Source: Halobellus sp. LT62
GTDB taxonomy: Archaea; Halobacteriota; Halobacteria; Halobacteriales; Haloferacaceae
Assembly (NCBI RefSeq): GCF_037031285.1
Contig: NZ_JAYEZO010000001.1
Coordinates: forward strand, 310,001-374,000
DNA length: 64,000 nt
Reading direction: 5' to 3'
A model generated the notes under the pieces. The model did not search any database. It had not been told where the DNA came from and was given only the letters and a program-made list of their open reading frames with translations. Both the position numbers and the translations under genes were made by a program. Each line of letters begins with the position of its first letter. Positions within the stretch are counted from its first letter, which is position 1. This document shows, one piece after another, positions 44,021-52,109 of this stretch.

Positions 44021-44895
44021 TCGTCTTCCTCCCGCGCGCGGATCGTCGCCATTCGCTCGTCGAGGTCGTCGTGGACGGACGGTTTGAACTCGCCGGAGTA
44101 GTAGTCGATCCGCGCCGCGATTGCGAGCTTTCCGGCGAAGGCGCGGGCGGCCGAGCCGCGGTTCTCGGGATGCGTTCCGCGGACGTACTCGTGGGTGAAG
44201 ATGACGCCGTGCTTCGGCGACGATCCGCGGCCGCGGAGGTGCGCGAACAGAGCGTCTTCCGCCCCCAGCACCTGCACCGTCCCAGCGGGCTTCTTCGCCA
44301 GCGACTCCAGCCCGCCCGCCAGCGAGAGCAACCGTGCGGCGAGGACCGGCCCGGCCATCTCCGCGAGGTTCGGCGCGACCGCCGGCGCGTTCGACTCGAC
44401 GAACGATCGAAGCGCCGCGCGCTCGTCGTCGAGGTCGACGATCCGCTCGGCGAGCGAGACGAGTCGCTCCTCGGCGGGCGACTGCGGCGTCCACTCGGCG
44501 ACCGCGCGCGCACCGTCGATCCCGCCGAGTGCGTCGGTCGCGCGGGCTTCCACCTCGGAGCCGTCGGTAAGCGAACCGGCCCACTCGGCGAGCCGTTCGG
44601 CGAGTTCGTTGGCCGTGCGTTCAGTGTCGTCCATCGCTCTAATTGTATGAACGAGTTGCTGGTCATCCGCGCGATCACGTTCCCTGACGGCCTCGCGCGT
44701 CGCGTGCAGCGTCACCTCGTGGAGTTTGTTGTAGTAGCCGTCTTCGTCCGTTGCGAAGCCCGACTCGATGGCTTTGATCGGCCAGTTCTGGGGTTGGTCG
44801 ACTTCCCCGTCGGAAATCGCGGTTGTTGCCGCTTCGAGGTCGCCCGGATCGAGATCTGTGAACCATCCCGTCTGTTCGGGATTTGAGCCGCTCAT
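44017..44895 (-). CDS. nop5: Nop5/Nop56 C/D-box RNP scaffold protein
   Basis: Scaffold that binds fibrillarin through its N-terminal domain and box C/D RNA-L7Ae through the C-terminal Nop domain. The 292-residue protein is short, as in other haloarchaea. The central coiled-coil is around residues 130-170. The Nop domain shows NLAEMAGPVLAARLLSLAGG, PAGTVQVLGAEDALF and SSPKHGVIFTHEYV. The start is ATG 44895 with a TATA box 22-30 bp upstream. Confidence 0.93.
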   Translation of the reverse strand: MSGSNPEQTGWFTDLDPGDLEAATTAISDGEVDQPQNWPIKAIESGFATDEDGYYNKLHEVTLHATREAVRERDRADDQQLVHTIRAMDDTERTANELAERLAEWAGSLTDGSEVEARATDALGGIDGARAVAEWTPQSPAEERLVSLAERIVDLDDERAALRSFVESNAPAVAPNLAEMAGPVLAARLLSLAGGLESLAKKPAGTVQVLGAEDALFAHLRGRGSSPKHGVIFTHEYVRGTHPENRGSAARAFAGKLAIAARIDYYSGEFKPSVHDDLDERMATIRAREEDE

Positions 44896-44917
44896 AGGCT
44901 CCGTTGCGGTCGAAGGT

Positions 44918-44925
44918 GTATATGC
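44918..44925 (-). promoter_or_regulatory. TATA box of the nop5-flpA operon
   Basis: gcatatac on the minus strand, 23-30 bp before ATG 44895. Confidence 0.55.
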
Positions 44926-45031
44926 GTTCGCGAAAGAAATTGCGCTGTTGGGCTCAATACGCCGCCGACGATTCGCTCATACCGGAGCGGTGCCGCTCCG
45001 TTTATCGGTGTGATTCGACGCGGCCGTCTGG

Positions 45032-45688
45032 CTACTGGACCACCGCGAACGCGTGCTCCCACGTGTCGAGGTGCATCCCGATACGGACCCACAGCGGCAC
45101 GAGCGCTTCCAGATATCGGGACGACTCGATGGTCCCCACGTCCAGCGCGCCGGGCCAGCCGAATTCGACGAGCAGCGCTTCCGTCCGCTCTTTGGCACGC
45201 TCGTCGTCGCCGCAGATCATCATCGGCGGGGTCTCGTCTTCGAACTCCGGATCGACCATCTGGACGTTCGAGACGGTGTTGAAACACTTCACGACAGATG
45301 CCCCTGAGAGCGTGCGCTGCACCCGCTCTCCCAGCGAGTCCGTGCCGCCGAACAGGAGCTCGGGCGGTCCCTCCTGAGAGAACGCAAGCGGGTTCGTCGT
45401 ATCGAGGACGAGCCTGCCGTCGAAATTCCCCGGTCCAGCTGTATCTAGGACCTCCGGAACCGCCGCGCCGAGAACGGACAGGACGACGACATCGCCGAAC
45501 GAGGCAGCGTCGGCAAACGAGCCGACCGATACCGTTCCTTTCGTCTCCGTCGCCCAGTCCCGTAGGTTCTCGGGGCTTCGCGTTCCCAGTTTGACCTCCC
45601 AACCGTTCTTCGCAAAGCCGCGTCCGAGTGCCTTCGCCACGTCTCCGCTCCCGATGACACCGACACGACGGTTGGCCATACTACTCAT
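45032..45688 (-). CDS. F420-dependent NADP reductase-like oxidoreductase
   Basis: 218-residue Rossmann-fold protein of the NADPH:F420 oxidoreductase/pyrroline-carboxylate reductase-like group. RRVGVIGSGDVAKALGRGF is the dinucleotide-binding loop and LGTRSPENLRDWA supplies the NADP-phosphate contacts. DTTNPLAF and KCFNTVSNVQM are group motifs. Electron carrier and substrate cannot be fixed by eye. ATG 45688 and ATG 45679 are both possible starts. Confidence 0.82.
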   Translation of the reverse strand: MSSMANRRVGVIGSGDVAKALGRGFAKNGWEVKLGTRSPENLRDWATETKGTVSVGSFADAASFGDVVVLSVLGAAVPEVLDTAGPGNFDGRLVLDTTNPLAFSQEGPPELLFGGTDSLGERVQRTLSGASVVKCFNTVSNVQMVDPEFEDETPPMMICGDDERAKERTEALLVEFGWPGALDVGTIESSRYLEALVPLWVRIGMHLDTWEHAFAVVQ

Positions 45689-45882
45689 TGGCCATCGAGA
45701 TCGATAAGCACAGTGCCGAGAAACGTCAATTTGCACCGCTAGTGGTCGCGTTTAGTTACGGATTGCTGGCCGAGAACCCGACTTTCACGCTCGTCGGCTA
45801 CGACGCCCGTCCGGACGACTTTTTGGCCAGTTTCGGCTGGTCGACTGCCCGTTCGGAGCCCCGGTTTGCAACGTCCGCTGGG

Positions 45883-47034
45883 TCACTCGTGGCTCACGCA
45901 CTTCTGTCGCTCCGGTGTGAGAAGCAGGTAGGTCACAAGGACGGAGACCCCGGCGACGGCGAGGATGAACCCGCCCGTAGTGGGAAAGAGACCGTACCGT
46001 TCGACGATCCCGGAGACGTCGGTGACGACGATCACCTGCAGCGCGCCGACCACGACGCCGATGATACCGAAGACGGATCTGGCGATCTGTTCTTGGAACA
46101 CGTATCCCATATCGCGTTCGACGCGGACCGCGTCGTGGACGCTGATGTCGATCCGGTCTCGTTCGGTCGCGGGCATCTTGATCGTGTTCGGTGGACAGTC
46201 GCCGTCGAGGTCCGTCGTGAGACACTGGGCTTTCGTCCGCTTCCCGCGCCACGCGAGAACGACGTTGTCGCCGGGATCGATCCCCAGAAACGCCATCATA
46301 TCCTCGGTCATCCGAACGACGTTCCGGTACTCGTCTTGATCCGGTCCGAGCCGAACGTTGAACGGCATCTCCCTGCTGTCGACGAAGAACTTCTGTATCC
46401 GTCGCGACAGCGACCGATCCGCGTCGGCGGCGACGCCCGTGTTCCGAACGCCCACTCCGTCTCCGGGCTCGATGTCGATGGCCTGTCGGGACCGGACGTC
46501 GACCCTGACGAGATCGGGATCGCCGTGCGGCGCTTCGACGGTCACGTCGATCCGACCGCCCGTGACCGGATTGAACAACTCCACGACGGACCCGGGGACG
46601 ATCCCGAGTTGGTCCATCCGACGATCCGAAATATGACAGACTCGATAGTCGATCTCGTCGTCGTACGTTCGGCGAGCGGTCCCGGAGAACTGCGTCACGG
46701 ACGCGTCGACGCAAACGTCGACGACGAGTTCCCCGTCGTCGATCCGGCCGACGGAGCTGACCGCGTTGTAGAGGTTCGTCCGCAGCGCTCCGACGTAGTG
46801 ATCGGCTTCGATGAGGGAAGGGGAAGGTTCGAGTTCGACCGCGACGACCCGGATTCCGCTGCCGGTACGCTCCGGGTCTCGGAGACGGACGTACCCGTAG
46901 TTCGAGAGCCCCAGCTCGTCGAACGCCGCCGGCGGCAGAAAGAGGGCGTTCCGGAACTGATCGGCGGTGTCGGTGAACAGACCAACGTCCAGATCGTAAG
47001 GCCGCCGACAGCGGACGGTCACCGAAGTATCCAT
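45883..47034 (-). CDS. Membrane-anchored protein with tandem double-psi beta-barrel-like domains
   Basis: 383-residue protein of unusual build. Residues 235-306 (VVRMTEDMMAFLGIDPGDNV ... IDISVHDAVRVERD) match the pattern of the CDC48/VAT N-terminal double-psi barrel: a variable strand, LGI-PGD turn, a Pro-containing loop and a closing D-V-V strand. Residues 127-197 (DRRMDQLGIVPGSVVELFNP ... EPGDGVGVRN) are a second copy, and 25-112 (PAAFDELGLSNYGYVRLRDP) may be a third. Two hydrophobic helices follow (about 319-338 and 352-371). No AAA ATPase domain is attached. Function is unknown. Confidence 0.75.
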   Translation of the reverse strand: MDTSVTVRCRRPYDLDVGLFTDTADQFRNALFLPPAAFDELGLSNYGYVRLRDPERTGSGIRVVAVELEPSPSLIEADHYVGALRTNLYNAVSSVGRIDDGELVVDVCVDASVTQFSGTARRTYDDEIDYRVCHISDRRMDQLGIVPGSVVELFNPVTGGRIDVTVEAPHGDPDLVRVDVRSRQAIDIEPGDGVGVRNTGVAADADRSLSRRIQKFFVDSREMPFNVRLGPDQDEYRNVVRMTEDMMAFLGIDPGDNVVLAWRGKRTKAQCLTTDLDGDCPPNTIKMPATERDRIDISVHDAVRVERDMGYVFQEQIARSVFGIIGVVVGALQVIVVTDVSGIVERYGLFPTTGGFILAVAGVSVLVTYLLLTPERQKCVSHE

Positions 47035-47203
47035 ATCGGTGCCCCTCGTCCGAGTGTGAATAATCTATTGTCTCGATTGGCCGACTGCTGCGGGCAAACG
47101 TTATATCCGACAGTTACCTACTGCGTCTGGACGGACATCAATCCAGCTTGAACCCGATCAGGGAGACAACTGCGGCCAGTAACCGACACGCACGACTGTT
47201 GAT

Positions 47204-47689
47204 ATGAGTACGCTTTCGTATCGGCCAGCAGCGGCGTCAGATATCCCGCGTTTGGTCGAGATACATCGTCGAGCGGTCCGCGAAATCGGCTCGGGCTACT
47301 ACACGAATCGACAGATCAAAGCGTGGACCGCCGAAGCCCGAGAGGACGCGTACCCGATCGCCGATAGCGAGGTGGTACTCGTCGCCGAGCGTGACGGGAC
47401 GGTCGTCGGATTCGGGCAACTCACCGTCGAGCGGCCGGAGATTGCGAAATTGTTCGTCGATCCGGACTACGCCGGTGACGGGGTCGGGGCGTCGTTGCTG
47501 GCCGAATTAGAACGCGTTGCAGTCGAACGTGGCGTCTCCGAGCTGTTTCTCGACTCGTCGTTGAACGCGGCGAACTTCTATCACCGAAACGGGTACACGT
47601 ACGGCGAGATGCTGAACAAGTATCTGCCCGTCGACGGCGGAGAGGTGGTTTTTCCCGCACTTCGTATGGGGAAGAGCCTTACGCGCTGA
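47204..47689 (+). CDS. GNAT family N-acetyltransferase
   Basis: 161-residue acyl-CoA-dependent acetyltransferase. LSYRPAAASDIPRLVEIHRR opens the fold; VVLVAERDGTVVGFGQL is the central sheet; AKLFVDPDYAGDGVGASLLA carries the CoA pyrophosphate loop (YAGDGVG, corresponding to QxxGxG); FLDSSLNAANFYHRNGYTYG is the C-terminal motif B. Substrate unknown. A TATA-like ttatatcc lies near 47101. Confidence 0.88.
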   Translation: MSTLSYRPAAASDIPRLVEIHRRAVREIGSGYYTNRQIKAWTAEAREDAYPIADSEVVLVAERDGTVVGFGQLTVERPEIAKLFVDPDYAGDGVGASLLAELERVAVERGVSELFLDSSLNAANFYHRNGYTYGEMLNKYLPVDGGEVVFPALRMGKSLTR

Positions 47690-47712
47690 AGCCAACACTT
47701 CAACGAGAGCGT

Positions 47713-47907
47713 ATGTTTCGCGAACTCATCCAGCGGGTCCGAGCCCGCTTCGGCGACGACCAGCGCGAGGAGTCTCGGTTTGTTCCGTCACTCCTCGACG
47801 CCTCGGTGCGCCACGCACACGGCGATAGCGGCGACGCCGGAAGTCGCGAAATCGAGACCGTCAAATCGGAAGCCGAGCGACTCGAAGAAGCCCGACAGAA
47901 GCGTTGA
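47713..47907 (+). CDS. Small hypothetical protein (64 aa)
   Basis: 64 residues beginning MFRELIQRVRARFGDDQREE and ending in a charged helix KSEAERLEEARQKR. No cysteines, no membrane span. It lies 23 bp after the GNAT stop and may be cotranscribed. Not recognised. Confidence 0.55.
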   Translation: MFRELIQRVRARFGDDQREESRFVPSLLDASVRHAHGDSGDAGSREIETVKSEAERLEEARQKR

Positions 47908-48090
47908 CGACGTCGTTCGATTCGACCCGCGCACCGAACGTGTAGTTCGGAATGAACGGGGCACGAGTCGGAGTGTGGCGGCCCCTTCCGAATTCTCCTC
48001 CACCGCGTTTTCGACATTTCTCCCCAAACCAAGCAGTACCGCGATAACCACGGTAAGAGTTAACATACTGAGTCACGTTAGCAGTGTGTA

Positions 48091-48204
48091 ATGGCGACTC
48101 GTGGATCGTTTGTCTGTACTGAGTGTGGACACCGCGTCTCACCGGGGTCATTCCACGCCCGATGCCCCGACTGCGAGGGGGATCTCAGATCGTCGATCGA
48201 GTGA
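48091..48204 (+). CDS. Rubrerythrin-like zinc-ribbon miniprotein (37 aa)
   Basis: ATG 48091 encodes 37 residues, MATRGSFVCTECGHRVSPG then FHARCPDCEGDLRSS. The CxxC-x12-CxxC spacing is a rubredoxin/rubrerythrin-type knuckle and would bind Zn or Fe. Small haloarchaeal proteins of this kind are common. A TATA-like agttaaca lies at about 48057, 26 bp upstream. Confidence 0.75.
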   Translation: MATRGSFVCTECGHRVSPGSFHARCPDCEGDLRSSIE

Positions 48205-48304
48205 GTCGAACGCGGCGGCGAGCAGTCCGGCCATCGCTGTTGTCGACAGTGTGGGTACCCACCGCTTCGACCACCTTCAGTTCCAGTGACAGGATCGACC
48301 CGCG

Positions 48305-48312
48305 TATTTAAC
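48305..48312 (+). promoter_or_regulatory. TATA box of the lipoprotein gene
   Basis: tatttaac 26-33 bp before GTG 48338; supports the GTG start. Confidence 0.55.
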
Positions 48313-48337
48313 TCCAACGAGAGCAGTACTCTCGGGC

Positions 48338-48988
48338 GTGCTATCGAACCGTCGCGCGCTGGCCGCCCTCGCGGTCGCGCTCCTCTTAGTAACGAGTGGA
48401 TGCATCGGCTTCATCACCGGAGACGAGCCGCTCGCCTTCTCTGCTGACCCGGCCGCCGTCGAGAGCGGGGCCGCCCAAGACGCGGGCTACGAACTGAACG
48501 ACACGCGGCCGCTCGAAATCAACGAGACCGTCGAGGTCGCCGGACAGGAGCGGCAGATCGTCGCCACGAACTACCTCACCGATTACAAGAAGAGTATGGA
48601 GCTCGGCCCGCTCGGTGAGACCGAAGTCGGCGTGTTCACGGTCGTTTCGACGCCTGCCGTCGAAATCGCCGGGCGGACGCTCAACCCGATCGGGAGCTAC
48701 TCGAACGCGCGATTGGTCCAGTTCGTCCAAGAGCAGTACTCCGGGATGAGCGACATCGAACAAGTCGGCGAAGAGAACATCACCGTACAAGGGACTGAGG
48801 CGACGGTGACGAAGTTCGCCGCGACCGCCACCCTCCAAGGCCAAGAGGTCGACGTCTACATTCACGTGACGAAGTACCGCGACGGCGAGGACTTCATCGT
48901 CGCGATCGGTGTGTACCCCCAGCAACTCGGCGGCGAGGAGGAGAACGTCCTCTCGATGATGCGCTCGATCGAGCACCCCTCGGAGTGA
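48338..48988 (+). CDS. Secreted lipoprotein (DUF6517-like)
   Basis: 216-residue predicted lipoprotein on the outer face of the membrane. The signal peptide has basic SNRR, hydrophobic ALAALAVALLLV and lipobox TSGC (lipid-modified Cys near residue 22). The mature domain is beta-rich with DTRPLEINETVEVAGQ and NYLTDYKKSMEL, and YIHVTKYRDGEDFIVAIGVY near the end. It resembles haloarchaeal DUF6517 proteins. Function unknown. Confidence 0.82.
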   Translation: MLSNRRALAALAVALLLVTSGCIGFITGDEPLAFSADPAAVESGAAQDAGYELNDTRPLEINETVEVAGQERQIVATNYLTDYKKSMELGPLGETEVGVFTVVSTPAVEIAGRTLNPIGSYSNARLVQFVQEQYSGMSDIEQVGEENITVQGTEATVTKFAATATLQGQEVDVYIHVTKYRDGEDFIVAIGVYPQQLGGEEENVLSMMRSIEHPSE

Positions 48989-49086
48989 GGACACCGTTCC
49001 GAGAACGCCGCTCGGGATCGGAAAGACGACCCGTCGCGTCCGCGCACCCGAACAACGCTTTTACTCTGGCTCTGTGGAGAGAACGT

Positions 49087-49251
49087 ATGCACCGAACGCG
49101 AGCGGTCGGCCTCGGTATCACCGCGTTCGCCCTCGTGGGATACGCGATCGGGGTCGTCGCGGCGTACCCCGGGCGTTCCGTGAGTCTCGTCGGACTGATG
49201 GTCGGCGTGACGCTGTATGCGATCGGCCACGACGGGGGTGAAGCGCCGTGA
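49087..49251 (+). CDS. Small two-helix membrane protein (54 aa)
   Basis: 54 residues with two hydrophobic helices: AVGLGITAFALVGYAIGVVA and VSLVGLMVGVTLYAIG, separated by a short loop AYPGRS. A TATA-like cttttact near 49058 lies 25-30 bp before ATG 49087. It stops 40 bp before corA on the same strand. Unrecognised. Confidence 0.65.
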   Translation: MHRTRAVGLGITAFALVGYAIGVVAAYPGRSVSLVGLMVGVTLYAIGHDGGEAP

Positions 49252-49291
49252 ACCACGACCGAACCCGCCGCAGACGGGAGCGTGATCCGCT

Positions 49292-50290
49292 GTGATCTCT
49301 GCGCTCGTCTACGACGTCGGTCGCGTCGAACGTCACTCGATCGACGACGAATCTGACCTCGAAGCCGCCCGAGTGGCACCGGGAACCACGTGGGTCCGCG
49401 TGAGTTCGCCCACCGAGGCGGAGATCCGAGCCATCTCGGAGGCGTTCTCGCTACACCCGCTCGAAATCGAGGACGTTCGCGGCGGCGTGCGTCCGAAGGT
49501 CGAGGAGTTCGACGATCACACGTTCGCCCTCGTGAAGACCGTCGCGCTCGAACGCGGCGAGACCACGTTCGACGAGGAGGTCCGAACGCAACCGATCGGG
49601 CTGTTCCTCGGCGAGGACTGGCTCGTGACGATGACCGACGAGGAAGAGCGCGTGCCGGTCGTTTCGGACGTCTGGCAGTCCGTCGAGAACCAACAGGGTC
49701 GGATCCTCAAGCAGGGTCCCGACTTCGCGGCGTACCGCGTGATCGATCACGCGGTCGAGCAGTACTTCGACCTGCTGGACACCGTCGGCGACACGATCGA
49801 AGGGATCGAAGAGTCCATTCTCACGACTCCCGACAGCGAACTCATCGAGGGCTTGAACGCCGTCCGTCGGGACCTGCTGTCGTTCCGCAAGGTCGTCTGG
49901 CCGATGCGCGAAGCCGTCGGCACGCTGGCGCGCGGGGATCTGGTCGGTGTCGACGAGAGTACCGAGAAGTTCTACCGCGACGTGTACGACCACCTCGTCG
50001 AGATCGTCGACCTCACGGAAACGTACCGTGATTTGACCCGCGGAGCGCGTGACATCTACCTCAACGTCGTCTCCCAGTCGACGAACGAGGTGATGAAGCG
50101 GCTGACCATCGTCGCGACGATTTTCATCCCGTTGACGTTCGTCGTCGGCGTCTACGGGATGAACTTCGGCGAGCACGCGACGAATATGCCTGAACTGACG
50201 TGGCCGTACGCCTATCCCGCCGTCATCGTCGGAATGACGCTCGTCACAGCGGTTTTGCTGATCTACTTCCGCCGTGAGGGGTGGATGTGA
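49292..50290 (+). CDS. corA: CorA-type magnesium/divalent metal transporter
   Basis: 332-residue CorA channel subunit (pentameric). The large cytoplasmic domain has FSLHPLEIEDVRGGVRPKVE. The long stalk helix covers about 150-265. The first membrane helix ends in the selectivity motif YGMNF (Gly289-Met290-Asn291), with acidic loop GEHATNMPEL and a second helix to the C-terminal REGWM. GTG 49292 is the start. Confidence 0.95.
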   Translation: MISALVYDVGRVERHSIDDESDLEAARVAPGTTWVRVSSPTEAEIRAISEAFSLHPLEIEDVRGGVRPKVEEFDDHTFALVKTVALERGETTFDEEVRTQPIGLFLGEDWLVTMTDEEERVPVVSDVWQSVENQQGRILKQGPDFAAYRVIDHAVEQYFDLLDTVGDTIEGIEESILTTPDSELIEGLNAVRRDLLSFRKVVWPMREAVGTLARGDLVGVDESTEKFYRDVYDHLVEIVDLTETYRDLTRGARDIYLNVVSQSTNEVMKRLTIVATIFIPLTFVVGVYGMNFGEHATNMPELTWPYAYPAVIVGMTLVTAVLLIYFRREGWM

Positions 50291-50464
50291 TGATCGGCTG
50301 CACGACTCCACTGGTGACCCGCCACTCCTGCCTCGTCCGGCGACACGGTGTGTGCGGAATAGTTAAATATGCACCAATCCGCCGTGACTGCCGCACCTCG
50401 AACGCGGTAAACTGCCTCTGTGGGCGGTATATGATCGGTATTCGGTACCTCTTGACACAGCAAC
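50291..50464 (+). other. Intergenic region before tfb, no gene seen
   Basis: An AT-rich patch with a TATA-like gttaaata at 50359-50366 but no convincing ORF downstream; it could drive a small RNA or be a distal tfb promoter. Confidence 0.3.
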
Positions 50465-50498
50465 ATTTATAAACTCACGCCACTTACTGCAAGTAAGT
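50465..50498 (+). promoter_or_regulatory. tfb promoter with inverted repeat at the start site
   Basis: TATA box atttataaa (about 50465-50473) is followed by ACTTAC (50482-50487) and GTAAGT (50493-50498), a perfect inverted repeat spaced by 5 nt that would cover the transcription start. The 5' leader to ATG 50556 is about 60 nt and contains a pyrimidine run. Confidence 0.5.
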
Positions 50499-50555
50499 TC
50501 AGTCCCGCCGGACCTCTTTCTTTTTGTCTTCCGGATAGGACGAACCAGCCCAATT

Positions 50556-51701
50556 ATGAGTGATACACGAACCCGAGAACGAACCGACGAGCGCAGGAGG
50601 TTCCGGGCCGGCGGCCGATTCGCCGACGACCGGAGCGAGACAGTACGCGAAACGGAGGCAGCGGACGAACAGACCACGGACGAACAGACCACGGACGAAC
50701 AGACCACGGACGAACAGACCACGGACGAACAGACCACGGACGAACAGACCACGGACGAACAGACCACGGACGAACAGACCACGGACGAACGGGAAGACGA
50801 GCGGTTCGTCTGTCCGGAGTGCGGTGGCAACCTCGTCACCGACGAGGCACACGGAGAGACCGTGTGTACCGACTGCGGCCTCGTCGTCGACGAAGATTCG
50901 ATCGACCGCGGGCCGGAGTGGCGCGCCTTCGATAGCGCCGAGCGGGACAAGAAGTCGCGCGTCGGCGCGCCGACGACGAACCTGATGCACGACAAGGGCC
51001 TGTCGACGAATATCGGCTGGCAGAACAAAGACGCCTACGGGAAGGCGCTCTCGTCGCGCCAGCGCGAGCAGATGCAGCGGCTGCGCACGTGGAACGAGCG
51101 CTTCCGCACCCGAGACTCGAAGGAGCGCAACCTCAAGCAGGCGCTCGGCGAGATCGATCGAATGGCCTCCGCGCTCGGACTCCCGGAGAACGTTCGGGAG
51201 ACCGCCTCGGTCATCTACCGCCGCGCGCTCAGCGAGGACCTCCTCCCCGGCCGCTCCATCGAGGGCGTCGCGACCGCGGCGCTGTACGCGGCCGCCCGGC
51301 AGGCCGGGACGCCGCGCTCGCTCGACGAGATCGAGCGCGTCTCCCGCGTCGACAAGATGGAACTGACGCGGACGTACCGCTACGTCGTCCGCGAGCTCAA
51401 GCTGGAAGTCGAGCCCGCGGACCCCGAGCAGTACGTCCCCCGCTTCGCCTCCGAGCTCGGCCTCTCCGACGAGGCCGAACGACAGGCGCGTCAGCTCCTC
51501 CGCAACGCGAAGCAGGCGGCGATCCACTCCGGAAAATCGCCAGTCGGCCTCGCCGCCGCGGCGGTGTACGCGGCCGCGCTGCTCACCAACGAGAAGGTGA
51601 CCCAGAGCGAAGTGAGCGAGGTCGCCGACGTCTCTGAGGTCACGATCCGCAACCGATACAAGGAACTGCTCGAAGCCGACGACGCCGGAATGATCGCGTA
51701 A
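50556..51701 (+). CDS. tfb: Transcription initiation factor TFB
   Basis: Archaeal TFIIB, bridging TBP-promoter complexes and RNA polymerase. The 381-residue protein has an N-terminal disordered region with eight copies of DEQTT, a zinc ribbon (FVCPECGGNL ... CTDCGLVVDE), the B-finger/linker (GPEWRAFDSAERDKKSRVGAP) and two cyclin repeats (about 175-270 and 275-370). The C-terminal cyclin ends with the HTH SEVADVSEVTIRNRYKELLE. Haloarchaea have multiple TFBs; this one differs in its repeat-bearing N-terminus. Confidence 0.95.
   Translation: MSDTRTRERTDERRRFRAGGRFADDRSETVRETEAADEQTTDEQTTDEQTTDEQTTDEQTTDEQTTDEQTTDEQTTDEREDERFVCPECGGNLVTDEAHGETVCTDCGLVVDEDSIDRGPEWRAFDSAERDKKSRVGAPTTNLMHDKGLSTNIGWQNKDAYGKALSSRQREQMQRLRTWNERFRTRDSKERNLKQALGEIDRMASALGLPENVRETASVIYRRALSEDLLPGRSIEGVATAALYAAARQAGTPRSLDEIERVSRVDKMELTRTYRYVVRELKLEVEPADPEQYVPRFASELGLSDEAERQARQLLRNAKQAAIHSGKSPVGLAAAAVYAAALLTNEKVTQSEVSEVADVSEVTIRNRYKELLEADDAGMIA
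50664..50783 (+). repeat. Eight perfect 15-bp tandem repeats within tfb
   Basis: The unit gacgaacagaccacg (Asp-Glu-Gln-Thr-Thr) occurs eight times without change. The repeat is in frame, so copy-number changes would lengthen or shorten the protein by 5 residues without breaking it. Confidence 0.95.
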
Positions 51702-51861
51702 TCGGCGTTCGAGTCCTCTGGGTGTTTGATTCGGATCCGGCTCACTCGGTTCGGATCCCTTCGGGCTCCTCGGCATTGGTGCGGTCGCACCCGAAGTATC
51801 TGTGCGGTCGCGTCCCGAAAACCGACGAGTCGCGCGGAGCCGACTCCTGTTTTGCACGAAC

Positions 51862-51868
51862 ATTTATT
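51862..51868 (+). promoter_or_regulatory. TATA box of the 51893 gene
   Basis: atttatt about 27 bp before ATG 51893. Confidence 0.55.
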
Positions 51869-51892
51869 GACGTACCGCGAGTCGTTGGCGCT

Positions 51893-52072
51893 ATGGTCGA
51901 AGCGTTTGTCCGACTGCTGTGTCCCGAGTGCACGAAAGGCTGGGAAGCCGAGCCGACATCGCTGCCTAATCACCGCCAGAATTTCACCTGTTCGTCCTGT
52001 GGCGCGACGAGACGGCTCGCGGAGTTTATGCGGACCGAACGCGACCTCGACACGATAAAACAGTTCGAGTAG
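51893..52072 (+). CDS. Small zinc-ribbon protein (59 aa)
   Basis: 59 residues starting MVEAFVRLLCPECTKGWE with FTCSSCGATRR later: two CxxC pairs about 22 residues apart, a zinc ribbon. It ends RDLDTIKQFE. Leaderless geometry with the TATA box near 51865. Resembles small haloarchaeal DUF proteins; function unknown. Confidence 0.75.
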   Translation: MVEAFVRLLCPECTKGWEAEPTSLPNHRQNFTCSSCGATRRLAEFMRTERDLDTIKQFE

Positions 52073-52109
52073 GACGTCAGCGACGCTCAGCGATCGTCCC
52101 GAGCGATCA

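Noticed and set aside
45688-47151. Long plus-strand frame starting with a plausible-looking MAIEIDKHSAEKRQ segment
   Set aside because: It continues antisense through the multi-barrel membrane protein whose two transmembrane helices and barrel motifs are convincing; no start better than TTG and no domain.
50664-50783. Regular tandem repeat as a CRISPR array
   Set aside because: Units are contiguous, have no spacers, and are in frame within TFB.
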